Positions 8,812 through 19,500 of a DNA stretch of 64,000 nt are shown here, one piece after another. The notes under the pieces were generated by a model. That model was not told where the DNA came from, made no database searches, and saw nothing but the letters and a program-made list of their open reading frames with translations. The DNA is from Pseudomonas rhizosphaerae. GTDB lineage: Bacteria; Pseudomonadota; Gammaproteobacteria; Pseudomonadales; Pseudomonadaceae. The translations under genes were made by a program, and so were the position numbers. The stretch covers positions 1,302,001 to 1,366,000 of the forward strand of contig NZ_CP009533.1 in assembly GCF_000761155.1 (NCBI RefSeq), given 5' to 3'. The first letter of the stretch is position 1. Each line of letters begins with the position of its first letter.

Positions 8812-10446
8812 TTATTTGGGATACAGCGGCGGCAACCCGGCGTTTTCAGCTGCCGGATCCAGGGCCGGGCCGCTGCGCAGGATACTGCCGATCGCGCGCC
8901 ACAGTTCCTCGCCTTGCCAATACTGGCCGCTTTCACTGTAGAGCGCTCCATTGAGCCCATCCAGGGCGTCGGACAACGGCACGAAGCGCGCCGCCATATC
9001 GGCCAGTGTCTCGGGTTGCTGGCGGGCCCAGGCGTCCAGGGCCTGGCGGGTGGCCTGGGGGTCATTGGCCTGGCACGCGCGCTTGAGGTCATCGAGCAAG
9101 GTACGTGGGCTCGGCCCGGTTTGTGCCGCGCGCAGCACTGCCGGCTGTCCCCGGGCCCGCCACCACAGGGCAAAACCGATCATCGTGGTGAACAACAAGA
9201 TCACACTGACCAGTTTCCAGGGCCAGGCGACATCCGGTTCGGTACCCGCGGCGCCAACCGGTGTATCGACCATCAGTCCGGCGTTCCCGGCGACGTCCAA
9301 ACTGCGCGCCGGCAGGCCGGTACGCTCCAGATGGTCTTCATGGGTGTTCCACCAGACCACCTCGACGCTGGGCAGCTGCAGCGTGCCACTGCGCGCCGGC
9401 ACCAGTGCCTCGCGCTCCTGGCGGCTGCCGATCAGGCCTCGGTCGCTAGTCTGGTTGCTCAACTGGGGCTGGTCCGGGTAGCGGCGCAAGCCGTCCACCA
9501 GGGTACCCGGCAGCGCGGGCAGCTGAGCACTGGACAGGCCTTCGGCCTTCACTTCCAATGTCCGAGTGAGGGAATCGCCAACCTGGCTGCTGGGCGGGTC
9601 GGGGTTCCAGCTTTCGCTCAGGCTCAGGCTGCGTGCTGGCAGCCACGGCGTGTCGGCGGGGTAGGCCGCTGGCACGCCCCTGACCGTCAACGACATCGGT
9701 GCAGACGTCACCCGGGTCAGCTTGCCCGGTCGTGGCGAACTGCTGCCGCTCTCGCCCGGTGCGGCGGGCTCGACTGTGGTGGCGGTGAAGGCCAAGGCAG
9801 GAATCGACAGTTCGCCACTGCGTTGCGGATAGAGGGCATAGCGCATCTCGATGACACCGTGGCGGACACCGTTGATGATCTTCTCGAACGTGCGCGAACC
9901 GCCCAGTGGTTCGATGCGCGCATCGGCCAGCTGCAGTGGCGTCAGGCTGCTGTCGTCGTACAGCGGCACCGAATGATAGATGCGCAAGGTCAATACCGCT
10001 TGCGCCTGCACATAGACATTGTCGCTATCCAGGCTGGCATCGATGAACACCGGCGCCATGTTCGCCCGCAGCGGCAGGTCGCTGTGCAGAATTTGCAGGA
10101 CGATCGGCTGGCTGCGCAGTTCGCCTAGTTGCAGGGCAGCGATGGTCACGCTGCCGGTCTGGCGCGGCAGCAGGGTAATGATCCAGCGGGTCGTGGCCTG
10201 ACGGTCGCCATCCAGGCTGGTGAGGCGGTTGACCTGGCGTGTATCGCGCACCTCGAACGAGCCCTCGAGCGGGGTCAGGTCAGGCTTGCCGAACTGCGTG
10301 ACATCGTTGGTTTCCAGGGTCAGTTCGACCGTTTCACCCGAATTGAGCCGCGAGCGATCGACGCTGGCCACCAACGTTGCGGCCTGCGCCCACTGGGCGA
10401 GCATGGCCAGGGTTGCAGTGATGCAGAGGGCGCTGAGGCGACTCAT
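8812..10446 (-). CDS. batD: BatD-like protein (aerotolerance operon)
   Basis: The product has 544 residues, with a signal peptide (MSRLSALCITATLAMLAQWAQA), a long beta-rich periplasmic region of BatD type (ATLVASVDRSRLNSGETVELTL onward), one membrane anchor near residue 425 (LVSVILLFTTMIGFALWW) and a cytoplasmic tail of about 100 residues. BatD proteins are membrane partners of the VWA proteins BatA/BatB in MoxR-associated operons. They are linked to stress tolerance, but their molecular role is not established. The start codon overlaps the stop of the upstream VWA-TPR gene (ATGA at 10443-10446). It is the last gene of a six-gene operon. Confidence 0.85.
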   Translation of the reverse strand: MSRLSALCITATLAMLAQWAQAATLVASVDRSRLNSGETVELTLETNDVTQFGKPDLTPLEGSFEVRDTRQVNRLTSLDGDRQATTRWIITLLPRQTGSVTIAALQLGELRSQPIVLQILHSDLPLRANMAPVFIDASLDSDNVYVQAQAVLTLRIYHSVPLYDDSSLTPLQLADARIEPLGGSRTFEKIINGVRHGVIEMRYALYPQRSGELSIPALAFTATTVEPAAPGESGSSSPRPGKLTRVTSAPMSLTVRGVPAAYPADTPWLPARSLSLSESWNPDPPSSQVGDSLTRTLEVKAEGLSSAQLPALPGTLVDGLRRYPDQPQLSNQTSDRGLIGSRQEREALVPARSGTLQLPSVEVVWWNTHEDHLERTGLPARSLDVAGNAGLMVDTPVGAAGTEPDVAWPWKLVSVILLFTTMIGFALWWRARGQPAVLRAAQTGPSPRTLLDDLKRACQANDPQATRQALDAWARQQPETLADMAARFVPLSDALDGLNGALYSESGQYWQGEELWRAIGSILRSGPALDPAAENAGLPPLYPK

Positions 10447-12182
10447 CGAATCGTGTCCTGATGCTGTTGCTGTTCGTACCAGAATTTGCGCCGCAGCAAT
10501 TCCGCCGGGTCGTCCGGGATCTGCTGCAACCATTGCTCCAACGCTTGGCGCTGTTCGGCATCCAGGCTGGTCTGGGTCGGCCGGGGCGGCGGCCGGGTGG
10601 TGGCGTCGTCGCTTGGCGGCTGGGGTGGTGTCGAGGATTGTGCCTCAATCCGGTCTCCGCCTGCTTGTCCAGAAGGGCTTTCCTGAGCGCCTGGCGCATC
10701 GTTGTCCTGCGCGCCATTGTCGGCCGATGCGGATGAATGTGGATCCTGATCGTCAGGCACGGTGGCGCCCGGTGCCTGTGGTTTGTGGGCCTGATCGGAG
10801 GCCGAGTCGGGTTCGGCAGGCGCCTGGCGCAGCAGTTGTTCCACCAGCGCACGGTTTTCCAGCGCCGGGCGCAGGTCGGGTTGACGTTCCAGCGCCTGGT
10901 CGTAGGCGTCCAGGGCGGCGTCCAGTTCGCCGCTGCGCGCCAGGGCGTTGCCCCGGTTGTAGTGATCACGGGCACTGTCGCCCTGGGCGAAGCGCTCGGC
11001 GGCTGCGGCGTAGTCGCCCGCCTCGTAGAGCGCCATGCCCTGCCACTGGGCATCGGCAAAGCGTCGCGCAGCCTGGGCCGGACGCTGCTGCTCTAGCAGG
11101 GCTTGTCCTTGCTGATCGCGGCGCAGCCAAAGGTCCTGAAAGTCGAAGGCATACCCGGGCTGTGGCGCGATCAACAGGCACAAGGGCAGGCAGAACAGCC
11201 AGCCGCGGCGGCCGGCGAGGGCTGCAAGCAACAGCAGGGGGAGCAATAACCAATGACCCTGGTCGGCCCAGCTGTCCAGCTGTTGGGTCTTGCCGTTGCC
11301 GCGCAATACGGTGGGCCGATCGAGCAATCCGAGGTTGCGCAAGTCCAGGTCATCCGAACGCGCCTGCCGGTACAGACCGCCGACATCGCCGGCGAAGCTG
11401 CGCAGCCCGGCACTGTCCAGGCGAGGCAGGCGGATGGCACCTTGCTCGTCCCTGAGGAAATCACCGTTTTCCTGCTTCACCGGCGCACCGTCGCGGGTGC
11501 CGATACCCAGGATCAACAGCTGTGGTGAATGGTTGTCCAGACGCTGGGCAATCCCTCGACGCTCTGTGTCCGATAACTGTGAAGCCAGCAGCAGAATGCG
11601 GCCCTGACCTTGTTCGGCCTGGTCGAGCAAGTCCAACGCACGCTGTACGCCGAGGTCGGCGCGTTGGCCTTCAACCGGCATGATCGAGGGCTTGAGTGCC
11701 TCCAGCAGGTTGCGGCTGGTCCCCAGGTCGTCGGACAGCGGCACCAGCACGTGCGCGCTGCCGGCATAGACGATGAAGGCCGTCTGCGCATCGCGGCGTG
11801 CGTTGAGCAAGTCCAGCAGTTTGCGTCGGGCCTGCTCCAGGCGATTGGGCGCCACGTCGGTGGCGAGCATGTCGGGGCTCAGGGCGAGCACCACCACCAG
11901 CGGGTCGACGACGGTTCGGCCAGGCTGTTCGATGCGCTGCCAGCTAGGACCCAGCAAGGCGACGCCGGTCAGCAACCAGGCCATACCCAGCACAATCCAG
12001 GGCGCCTTGCTCTGGCGACCGCTGCCACCGCCCAGCAGCACGGCGTGAAAATGGCGGGGCAGCAGCAGCTGCCAGCGCCCGGCGCGTTTTTGCCGGTGCC
12101 ACAGTTGCCAGAGCAACCAGCCCAGCGCCGGCCAGGCCAGCAGCCACCAGGGCCGGAACCAATGCGGCCATGCCTCGATCAT
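10443..12182 (-). CDS. VWA domain plus TPR protein (BatB/BatC-type fusion)
   Basis: This 579-residue membrane protein has two N-terminal membrane segments, a VWA domain (about 90-270), two further membrane segments near 300-345, TPR repeats (about 375-440, around DHYNRGNALARSGELDAAL), then a disordered Pro/Gln/Asp-rich tail ending in a conserved EQWLQQIPDDPAELLRRKF segment. It corresponds to BatB joined to the TPR protein BatC. The metal-binding site of the VWA is degenerate: the usual DxSxS is replaced by ALSPD in VVVLALSPDMLATD, so divalent-metal binding is doubtful. Both ends overlap neighbours by four bases, which indicates tight translational coupling. Confidence 0.87.
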   Translation of the reverse strand: MIEAWPHWFRPWWLLAWPALGWLLWQLWHRQKRAGRWQLLLPRHFHAVLLGGGSGRQSKAPWIVLGMAWLLTGVALLGPSWQRIEQPGRTVVDPLVVVLALSPDMLATDVAPNRLEQARRKLLDLLNARRDAQTAFIVYAGSAHVLVPLSDDLGTSRNLLEALKPSIMPVEGQRADLGVQRALDLLDQAEQGQGRILLLASQLSDTERRGIAQRLDNHSPQLLILGIGTRDGAPVKQENGDFLRDEQGAIRLPRLDSAGLRSFAGDVGGLYRQARSDDLDLRNLGLLDRPTVLRGNGKTQQLDSWADQGHWLLLPLLLLAALAGRRGWLFCLPLCLLIAPQPGYAFDFQDLWLRRDQQGQALLEQQRPAQAARRFADAQWQGMALYEAGDYAAAAERFAQGDSARDHYNRGNALARSGELDAALDAYDQALERQPDLRPALENRALVEQLLRQAPAEPDSASDQAHKPQAPGATVPDDQDPHSSASADNGAQDNDAPGAQESPSGQAGGDRIEAQSSTPPQPPSDDATTRPPPRPTQTSLDAEQRQALEQWLQQIPDDPAELLRRKFWYEQQQHQDTIR

Positions 12183-13255
12183 TTGCGCCTCCGCAGTTGC
12201 AGCCGTTCCAGGCGTTCGCGCCATTGCGGGGCGGTCGGCAGGAATCGGCGCTTGCGCAGGAACAGTTGCACGGGGTTGTTCGGCCAGTTCTCGCGCACCA
12301 CCAGCAACACACTGAGCAGCAACGCTGCGCTCAGCGGCCAGATGTACAGCGCCTGTGCCGGTCGCGCCTGGGTGGGCTGCTGATCGACCGGCTCCAGGGT
12401 ATCCAGGCTGGCACCGATGGCTTGCAGTTGATCGCCGTCGCGGGCGCGGAAGTACTGCCCGCCGGTGATCTGGGCAATCTCGCGCAGACTTGGCTCGTCC
12501 AGATCCAGGCTGGGGTTGAGTCCCAGCATGCCCAAGGCACCATTGGCACTGGGGTCGGCGCCGATGCCGATGGTATGGATGCGCACATGCTCCTGGGCTG
12601 CCAGGCGTGCAGCCGTGAGGGGGTGAATCTGGCCACCGTTGTTGGCCCCGTCGGTGACCAGAATCAACACCCGACTCTGCGCCGGACGCAGGCGCAGACG
12701 CTTGAGCGCCAGGCCGATCGCGTCGCCGATCGCGGTGTTCTTGCCGGCGATGCCGATCCGCGCTTCGTCCAGCCAGGTGCGTACGGTGCGTCGGTCGAAG
12801 GTCAGCGGCGCCTGGACATAGGCCTTGCTGCCGAACAGGATGAGACCGACCCGGTCGCCCTGGCGGTGTTCGAGAAAGTCGCCAAGCAGGCGCTGGACCA
12901 GCTCCAGCCGGCTGATGTCCTCGTTCTGCCAACGCATGTCGGGGTAGTCCATGGAACCGGACACATCCACGGCCACCAGCAGGTCGCGCCCGCTGGCGGC
13001 GATGGGCAAGGGGTCACCCAGCCACTGCGGGCGTGCCGCAGCGATCAGCAACAGCAGCCACAGCAGCACATAGGGCGCCTGCTGTTGCCAGGTGGGCAGG
13101 CTGATCCGGGCCCGACGCCCGGCCAGTCCTTCGAGTTCGTCGAGAAAACTGACCTTGAGCGCCGCCTCGCCGCTGTCGGCCGCCGGCAGCAACACGCGCA
13201 GCAACCACGGCAGGGGCAGCAAGGCGAAGACCCACAGCCAGGCAAATTCAAACAT
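12179..13255 (-). CDS. batA: VWA domain membrane protein (BatA-like)
   Basis: The product is a 358-residue inner-membrane protein with a VWA domain between membrane helices. It starts MFEFAWLWVFALLPLPWLLR and has a second helix near 55-75. The VWA domain runs from about 88 to 275, with intact MIDAS elements DVSGSM and TDGANNGG, and a C-terminal helix lies around residue 305. MoxR AAA ATPases usually act on such VWA partners as chaperone or adaptor pairs. The start at 13255 overlaps the preceding DUF4381 gene by eight bases. The metal site is intact, in contrast to the next gene. Confidence 0.87.
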   Translation of the reverse strand: MFEFAWLWVFALLPLPWLLRVLLPAADSGEAALKVSFLDELEGLAGRRARISLPTWQQQAPYVLLWLLLLIAAARPQWLGDPLPIAASGRDLLVAVDVSGSMDYPDMRWQNEDISRLELVQRLLGDFLEHRQGDRVGLILFGSKAYVQAPLTFDRRTVRTWLDEARIGIAGKNTAIGDAIGLALKRLRLRPAQSRVLILVTDGANNGGQIHPLTAARLAAQEHVRIHTIGIGADPSANGALGMLGLNPSLDLDEPSLREIAQITGGQYFRARDGDQLQAIGASLDTLEPVDQQPTQARPAQALYIWPLSAALLLSVLLVVRENWPNNPVQLFLRKRRFLPTAPQWRERLERLQLRRRK

Positions 13256-13745
13256 GCTTGCGTATCCAGGTTTCAACCGACTGCTGCAGGCCGGCGATGG
13301 CCTTGTCGTCGAGCCTGCATTCAGGCTTGTAGACCCCTTCCACCAGCACCATCCAGCGGGTCAGGCCGGCGGCCGGACAGCGGTTGTCGAGAAACGCCAG
13401 CCACTGGCGGCCATTGAGCACATGGCTGTTGGCGTTGGGGTAATGGTTGCGGCACAGGCGCTTGAGCAGGCCGTTGATCTGCTGCAGCCAGGCCCCGGCG
13501 GGCGCGCCGTCGTAAGGTCTGGGCAGGCGCGCCAGCTCTTCCAGCGCACCTTGACGCACCGGATCCAGAGGCTGCTCTTCGGCTACCGGAGGTTTGGTCG
13601 TGCGGCGCCAGCGGTGGCGCCAGCGCCAGGCAGCCCAGCCCAGCGCCGGTAGCACGAACGCGAGCAGCCACCAGCCGGGGGCGGGCGGCCAGAGGCCGAT
13701 GGGCGGCGGCGCGATCAGGGGCCGCAACTGCTCCAGTGTGCTCAT
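13248..13745 (-). CDS. DUF4381 domain-containing membrane protein
   Basis: This is a 165-residue protein with one transmembrane helix (GWWLLAFVLPALGWAAW, about 24-41) followed by a basic stretch and a cytoplasmic helical domain. The layout and the WLQQINGLLKRLCRNHYPN and VYKPE motifs are typical of DUF4381, a component found only beside MoxR, DUF58 and VWA genes. No catalytic function is known. It overlaps the DUF58 gene by four bases (ATGA) and batA by eight, which fixes its place in the operon. Confidence 0.85.
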   Translation of the reverse strand: MSTLEQLRPLIAPPPIGLWPPAPGWWLLAFVLPALGWAAWRWRHRWRRTTKPPVAEEQPLDPVRQGALEELARLPRPYDGAPAGAWLQQINGLLKRLCRNHYPNANSHVLNGRQWLAFLDNRCPAAGLTRWMVLVEGVYKPECRLDDKAIAGLQQSVETWIRKHV

Positions 13746-14686
13746 TTGGGTGTGCCCGGACGCTGCGGATTGAGGTACTCACGCAACTGCTCGATCATTT
13801 CGCTCTGCGTACTCAGGGGCATCATCAAGACGCGCAGCTTTTGTGCCAGGCGCTCCCAGCGGGCAATGCGCGCCTCGCTCAGCGCACGGTAGGCCAGGCG
13901 CATCTCCGGATTCAGGGTATCGATTTCCATCTGCCGGCCGCGTTGGGCGAAACGCAACAGCCCAGCAGCGGGCAGGGCGTGGTCGAGTGGGTCGGAAACC
14001 GGCAGCAACAGCAGGTCGCAGTGACGCGACAGCAGGCTCAACTGCTGTTCGGCGCCGTCGGTCAGCGCACGCTCGTCGCAGATGACGATGGCCAGGCTGC
14101 CAGGGCGCAGCACCTCGCGCGCCCGGCGCAGGGCCATGCCCAGGGCATCGTTTTCCGGCAGTGCTTCGGTGTGCAACGACTGATTCACCCGCACCAGGCG
14201 GTTGAGCAACTGCAACAGGCTCTGCTTGCTGCGCCGCGGCTTGATCTCGTAGTGCTCGCCATCGCCGAATACCAGCCCGCCGACCCGGTCGTTGTGCCCC
14301 AGCGCCGCCCAGCCGATCAACGCGGCTGCCTGCGCGGCGAGCACCGACTTGAACATCTGGCCGGAACCGAAGAACAACCGCCGGCTCTGCTCGACCAGAA
14401 TGAAGATCGGCCGCTCGCGCTCTTCGTGGAACAGCTTGGTGTGCGGTTCCTGGGTGCGTGCGGTGACGCGCCAGTCGATGCTGCGCACATCGTCGCCGGC
14501 CTGGTACACCCGCACCTGGTCGAAATCCACACCGCGTCCACGCAGCTTGGAATGGTGCAGGCCGATCAAGGGGCTGCGCTGGGCCGGGGTGGAGAACAGC
14601 TGCACTTCGCGCACTCGATGGCGCATCTCGATCAGCTCGGCCAGGCTGATGCGAATGCCAGGCTCTGGCGGCGGCTCCTGGCTCAT
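13742..14686 (-). CDS. DUF58 domain-containing protein
   Basis: The product is a 314-residue cytoplasmic protein with the DUF58 signature VRSIDWRVTARTQEPHTKLF followed by EERERPIFILVEQS, the beginning of a VWA-like fold. DUF58 proteins are constant companions of MoxR ATPases and are thought to be their substrates or adaptors. The N-terminus lacks membrane helices, unlike the larger DUF58 proteins that have two. The gene starts four bases after the moxR stop. The operon order MoxR-DUF58-DUF4381-BatA-BatB/C-BatD matches the Pseudomonas type of aerotolerance locus. Confidence 0.88.
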   Translation of the reverse strand: MSQEPPPEPGIRISLAELIEMRHRVREVQLFSTPAQRSPLIGLHHSKLRGRGVDFDQVRVYQAGDDVRSIDWRVTARTQEPHTKLFHEERERPIFILVEQSRRLFFGSGQMFKSVLAAQAAALIGWAALGHNDRVGGLVFGDGEHYEIKPRRSKQSLLQLLNRLVRVNQSLHTEALPENDALGMALRRAREVLRPGSLAIVICDERALTDGAEQQLSLLSRHCDLLLLPVSDPLDHALPAAGLLRFAQRGRQMEIDTLNPEMRLAYRALSEARIARWERLAQKLRVLMMPLSTQSEMIEQLREYLNPQRPGTPK

Positions 14687-14690
14687 GGGG

Positions 14691-15650
<960 letters not shown>

Positions 15651-15775
15651 CGTTGACGGTTCCTGAAGAAGGGACCGAGTACGCGGGTGAGGGCGTCTTG
15701 GCCGGGGGCAGCTACTTTAATGCATTGGGGGGTAGGAGAGGAATCGGTGTGTTCGACCGGGCACCTCCGTATCCC

Positions 15776-15866
15776 GTAGGAGCGGTCAGTGGCCGCGAAG
15801 AAGCTTGCACGGCCAGAAAGATCGGTTGGGTCTGCCGGCCATTTCGCGGCCACTGGCCGCTCCCAC
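15776..15866. repeat. REP pair (REPIN), GTAGGAGCGG type
   Basis: Two inverted copies of a 24-base palindromic unit lie at 15776-15799 (GTAGGAGCGGTCAGTGGCCG...) and 15843-15866 (its near-complement, 22 of 24 matching), separated by 43 bases. This is the standard paired REP arrangement of Pseudomonas intergenic regions. The rest of the 243-base moxR upstream gap shows nothing else. Confidence 0.85.
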
Positions 15867-15893
15867 ACATATACAGAGCGGCGGATAGTGAGG

Positions 15894-16244
15894 TCAGTTG
15901 ATTTCCAATGTCCCGACACCGGCCAACAAAATCCTCAACGTCTCTTCGATTTCCGCCCGATCGGCCCCATCGCTGGCATGTTCGATTTCAAGCACATCAT
16001 CCCCACCGAATACATCCGCATCCCTAGCGGCCACTTCCACCAGCAGGCGTTTGGCACTCAGGGTCACCTTGAGGTCACGCAGCAGATACGGCTCTTCGCC
16101 GAGGGTGATTTCCAGCTCTTCTTCGTCCGGAAAGCGCGTCATCAGAAACATCTCGCCTGCGGTGCCGTGGCAGCACAGCAGGGCCATGTCGTCTTCTTCT
16201 TCATCGCGGGGGTTGGCCATCAGCAGGGAGGCGGTCATGCGCAT
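15894..16244 (-). CDS. small acidic conserved hypothetical protein
   Basis: This is a 116-residue acidic protein of unrecognised family, starting MRMTASLLMANPRDEEEDDM. It has no signal peptide or membrane helix. Features include a CCHG segment and alternating strand-like stretches (MFLMTRFPDEEELEITLG, LKVTLSAKRLLVEVA), suggesting a small beta-rich cytoplasmic fold. The start at 16244 is supported by AGGAG nine bases upstream and by a TATAAT at 16276-16281. It is divergent from gdhB and codirectional with moxR, so it may be an accessory of either. I cannot assign a function. Confidence 0.72.
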   Translation of the reverse strand: MRMTASLLMANPRDEEEDDMALLCCHGTAGEMFLMTRFPDEEELEITLGEEPYLLRDLKVTLSAKRLLVEVAARDADVFGGDDVLEIEHASDGADRAEIEETLRILLAGVGTLEIN

Positions 16245-16275
16245 GGAGGAACTCCTGTTGTAGGAAAATGGCGCG

Positions 16276-16281
16276 ATTATA
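16276..16281 (-). promoter_or_regulatory. -10 element upstream of small acidic protein gene
   Basis: On the minus strand, CTGGCTATAATCGCGCC contains a perfect TATAAT 32 bases upstream of the ATG at 16244. The corresponding -35 is poor. The rest of the gap up to gdhB (16282-16511) shows no strong element. Confidence 0.45.
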
Positions 16282-16511
16282 GCCAGTAATGCCTCGATGC
16301 GCTGGAACGCCCGTGCCAGTGCGCTCATACGACAACTCCTGCATGACCGAATATGTCGCCGCACCGCAAGAGTGCATGCCGGGCTCTGGGTAAGCTAGGT
16401 CGTTGGACCTCTTGAATGTCGCCCTGCAGCGCCGGATTGGCTATGGTTGATCCGAACCGGGGTGACCTGCGACGCTTCACCCAATAACAAAGCCCAAGCG
16501 GAGTACCACAG

Positions 16512-19500
16512 ATGGCGTTCTTCACCGCAGCCAGCAAAGCCGACTTCCAGCATCAACTGCAATCGGCCCTGGCTCAGCACATCAGCGAGCAGCAACTGCC
16601 ACAAGTGGCGCTGTTCGCCGATCAGTTCTTCGGCATCATCTCTCTGGACGAACTCACCCAGCGCCGCCTCAGCGACCTGGCCGGCTGCACCCTGTCGGCG
16701 TGGCGCCTGCTGCAGCGTTTCGATCATGCCAAGCCGCAGGTGCGGGTCTACAACCCCGATTACGAACGTCACGGCTGGCAGTCCACCCACACCGCCGTCG
16801 AGGTGCTGCACCACGACCTGCCGTTCCTGGTGGATTCGGTGCGCACCGAGCTCAACCGCCGCGGCTACAGCATCCATACCTTGCAGACCACCGTGCTCAG
16901 CGTACGCCGCGGCAGCCAGGGCGAGCTGCTCGAAGTGCTGGCCAAGGGTGCCCAGGGCGAAGACGTCCTGCATGAATCGCTGATGTACCTGGAAATCGAC
17001 CGCTGCGCCAACGCCGCCGAACTCAATGTGCTCGCCCGCGAGCTGGAGCAGGTGCTGGGCGAGGTGCGCATCGCGGTGCAGGACTTCGAACCGATGAAGG
17101 CCAAGGTCCGCGAATTGATCACGCTGGTAGAGCAGACCGCGTTCGCCAGCGACGAGCAGGAAAAGGCCGAGATCAAGGCCTTCCTCGAATGGCTCACGGA
17201 CAACCACTTCACCTTCCTTGGCTACGAGGAATTCGTGGTCGACGCCGATGCGCAGGGTGGCCAGCTCAGCTACGACCCACAGTCCTTCCTGGGCCTGACC
17301 CGGCTGTTGCGCGCCGGCCTGAGCAGCGAAGACCTGCACATCGAAGACTACGCTGTGCAGTACCTGCACGAACCGATGCTGCTGTCGTTCGCCAAGGCCG
17401 CGCACCCCAGCCGCGTGCACCGTCCGGCCTATCCTGACTACGTCTCGATCCGTCAGATCGATGCCGACGGCAAGGTGCTGAAAGAATGCCGCTTCATGGG
17501 CCTGTACACTTCGTCGGTGTATGGCGAGAGCGTGCGCGAGATTCCCTACATCCGCCGCAAGGTCGCCGAGATCGAACGCCGCTCCGGTTTCCACGCCAAG
17601 GCACACCTGGGCAAGGAACTGGCCCAGGTGGTCGAAGTGCTGCCGCGCGACGACCTGTTCCAGACCCCGATCGACGAACTGTTCAGCACGGTCATGTCGA
17701 TTGTGCAGATCCAGGAGCGCAATAAGATCCGCGTGTTCCTGCGCAAGGACCCTTACGGCCGTTTCTGCTACTGCCTGGCCTATGTCCCCCGCGACGTCTA
17801 TTCCACCGAGGTGCGGCAGAAGATCCAGCAGGTGCTCATGGAGCGCCTCAAGGCCACGGACTGCGAGTTCTGGACGTTCTTCTCCGAGTCGGTGCTGGCC
17901 CGCGTGCAGTTGATCCTGCGTGTCGATCCGAAGAACCGCATCGACATCGACCCGCAGCAGCTGGAAAACGAAGTGATCCAGGCCTGCCGCTCGTGGCAGG
18001 ACGACTACGCCAGCCTGACCATCGAAAGCTTCGGCGAGGCCGCCGGTACCAACGTGCTGGCCGACTTCCCGAAAGGCTTCCCGGCCGGTTTCCGCGAGCG
18101 CTTCGCGGCGCACTCGGCGGTGGTCGACATGCAACACCTGCTGGCCCTCTCCGAAGCGCGCCCGCTGGTGATGAGCTTCTATCAGCCCCTGGCGCAGAGC
18201 GGTGAACGCCAGCTGCACTGCAAGCTGTACCACGCCGACACGCCGCTGGCGCTGTCGGACGTGCTGCCGATCCTGGAGAACCTGGGCCTGCGCGTGCTGG
18301 GTGAGTTCCCGTACCGCCTGCGTCACCGCAGCGGCCGCGAGTACTGGATCCACGACTTCGCCTTCACCTACAGCGAAGGGCTGAACCTGGACATCCAGCA
18401 GCTCAACGACACCCTGCAGGATGCCTTCGTGCACATCGTACGCGGCGATGCCGAGAACGATGCGTTCAACCGCCTGGTGCTCACTGCAGGCCTGCCATGG
18501 CGCGATGTGGCCCTGCTGCGTGCCTACGCGCGCTATCTCAAACAGATCCGTCTGGGCTTCGACCTGGGCTACATCGCCAGCACTTTGAACAACCACACCG
18601 ATATCGCCCGCGAACTGACGCGGTTGTTCAAGACCCGCTTCTACCTGGCGCGCAAGCTGGCCGGCGACGACCTGGACGACAAGCAGCAACGTCTGGAGCA
18701 GGCGATCCTCACGGCCCTGGACGACGTCCAGGTGCTCAACGAAGACCGCATCCTGCGTCGCTACCTGGACCTGATCAAGGCCACCCTGCGTACCAACTTC
18801 TACCAGCCGGACGCCAACGGCCAGGTCAAGTCGTATTTCAGCTTCAAGTTCAACCCCAAGCTGATCCCCGAACTGCCCAAGCCGGTGCCCAAGTTCGAGA
18901 TCTTCGTCTACTCGCCACGGGTCGAGGGCGTTCACCTGCGTTTCGGCAACGTTGCCCGCGGTGGCCTGCGCTGGTCGGACCGTGAGGAAGACTTCCGCAC
19001 CGAAGTGCTTGGCCTGGTCAAGGCGCAGCACGTGAAGAACTCGGTGATCGTGCCGGTGGGCGCCAAGGGCGGTTTCGTCCCGCGCCGCCTGCCCCTGGGC
19101 GGCAGCCGCGACGAGGTGCAGAACGAGGCCGTGGCCTGCTACCGCATCTTCATTTCCGGGTTGCTCGACATCACCGACAACCTCAAGGATGGCAGCGTGC
19201 TGCCGCCGGCCAACGTCGTGCGTCACGACGATGACGACCCGTACCTGGTGGTGGCTGCGGACAAGGGCACCGCGACCTTCTCCGACATCGCCAACGGCAT
19301 TGCCATCGACTACGGCTTCTGGCTCGGCGACGCGTTTGCCTCGGGGGGTTCAGCAGGTTACGACCACAAGAAGATGGGCATCACCGCCAAAGGTGCCTGG
19401 GTCGGCGTGCAGCGGCATTTCCGCGAGCGCGGCATCAACGTGCAGAAAGACAGCATCACCGTCATCGGCATCGGCGACATGGCTGGCGACGTGTTCGGCA

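Noticed and set aside
16395..19226. Open frame of 943 codons antisense to gdhB
   Set aside because: It mirrors gdhB codons in a GC-rich genome, is rich in His/Gln/Val repeats typical of antisense shadows, and has no ribosome site or family motif.
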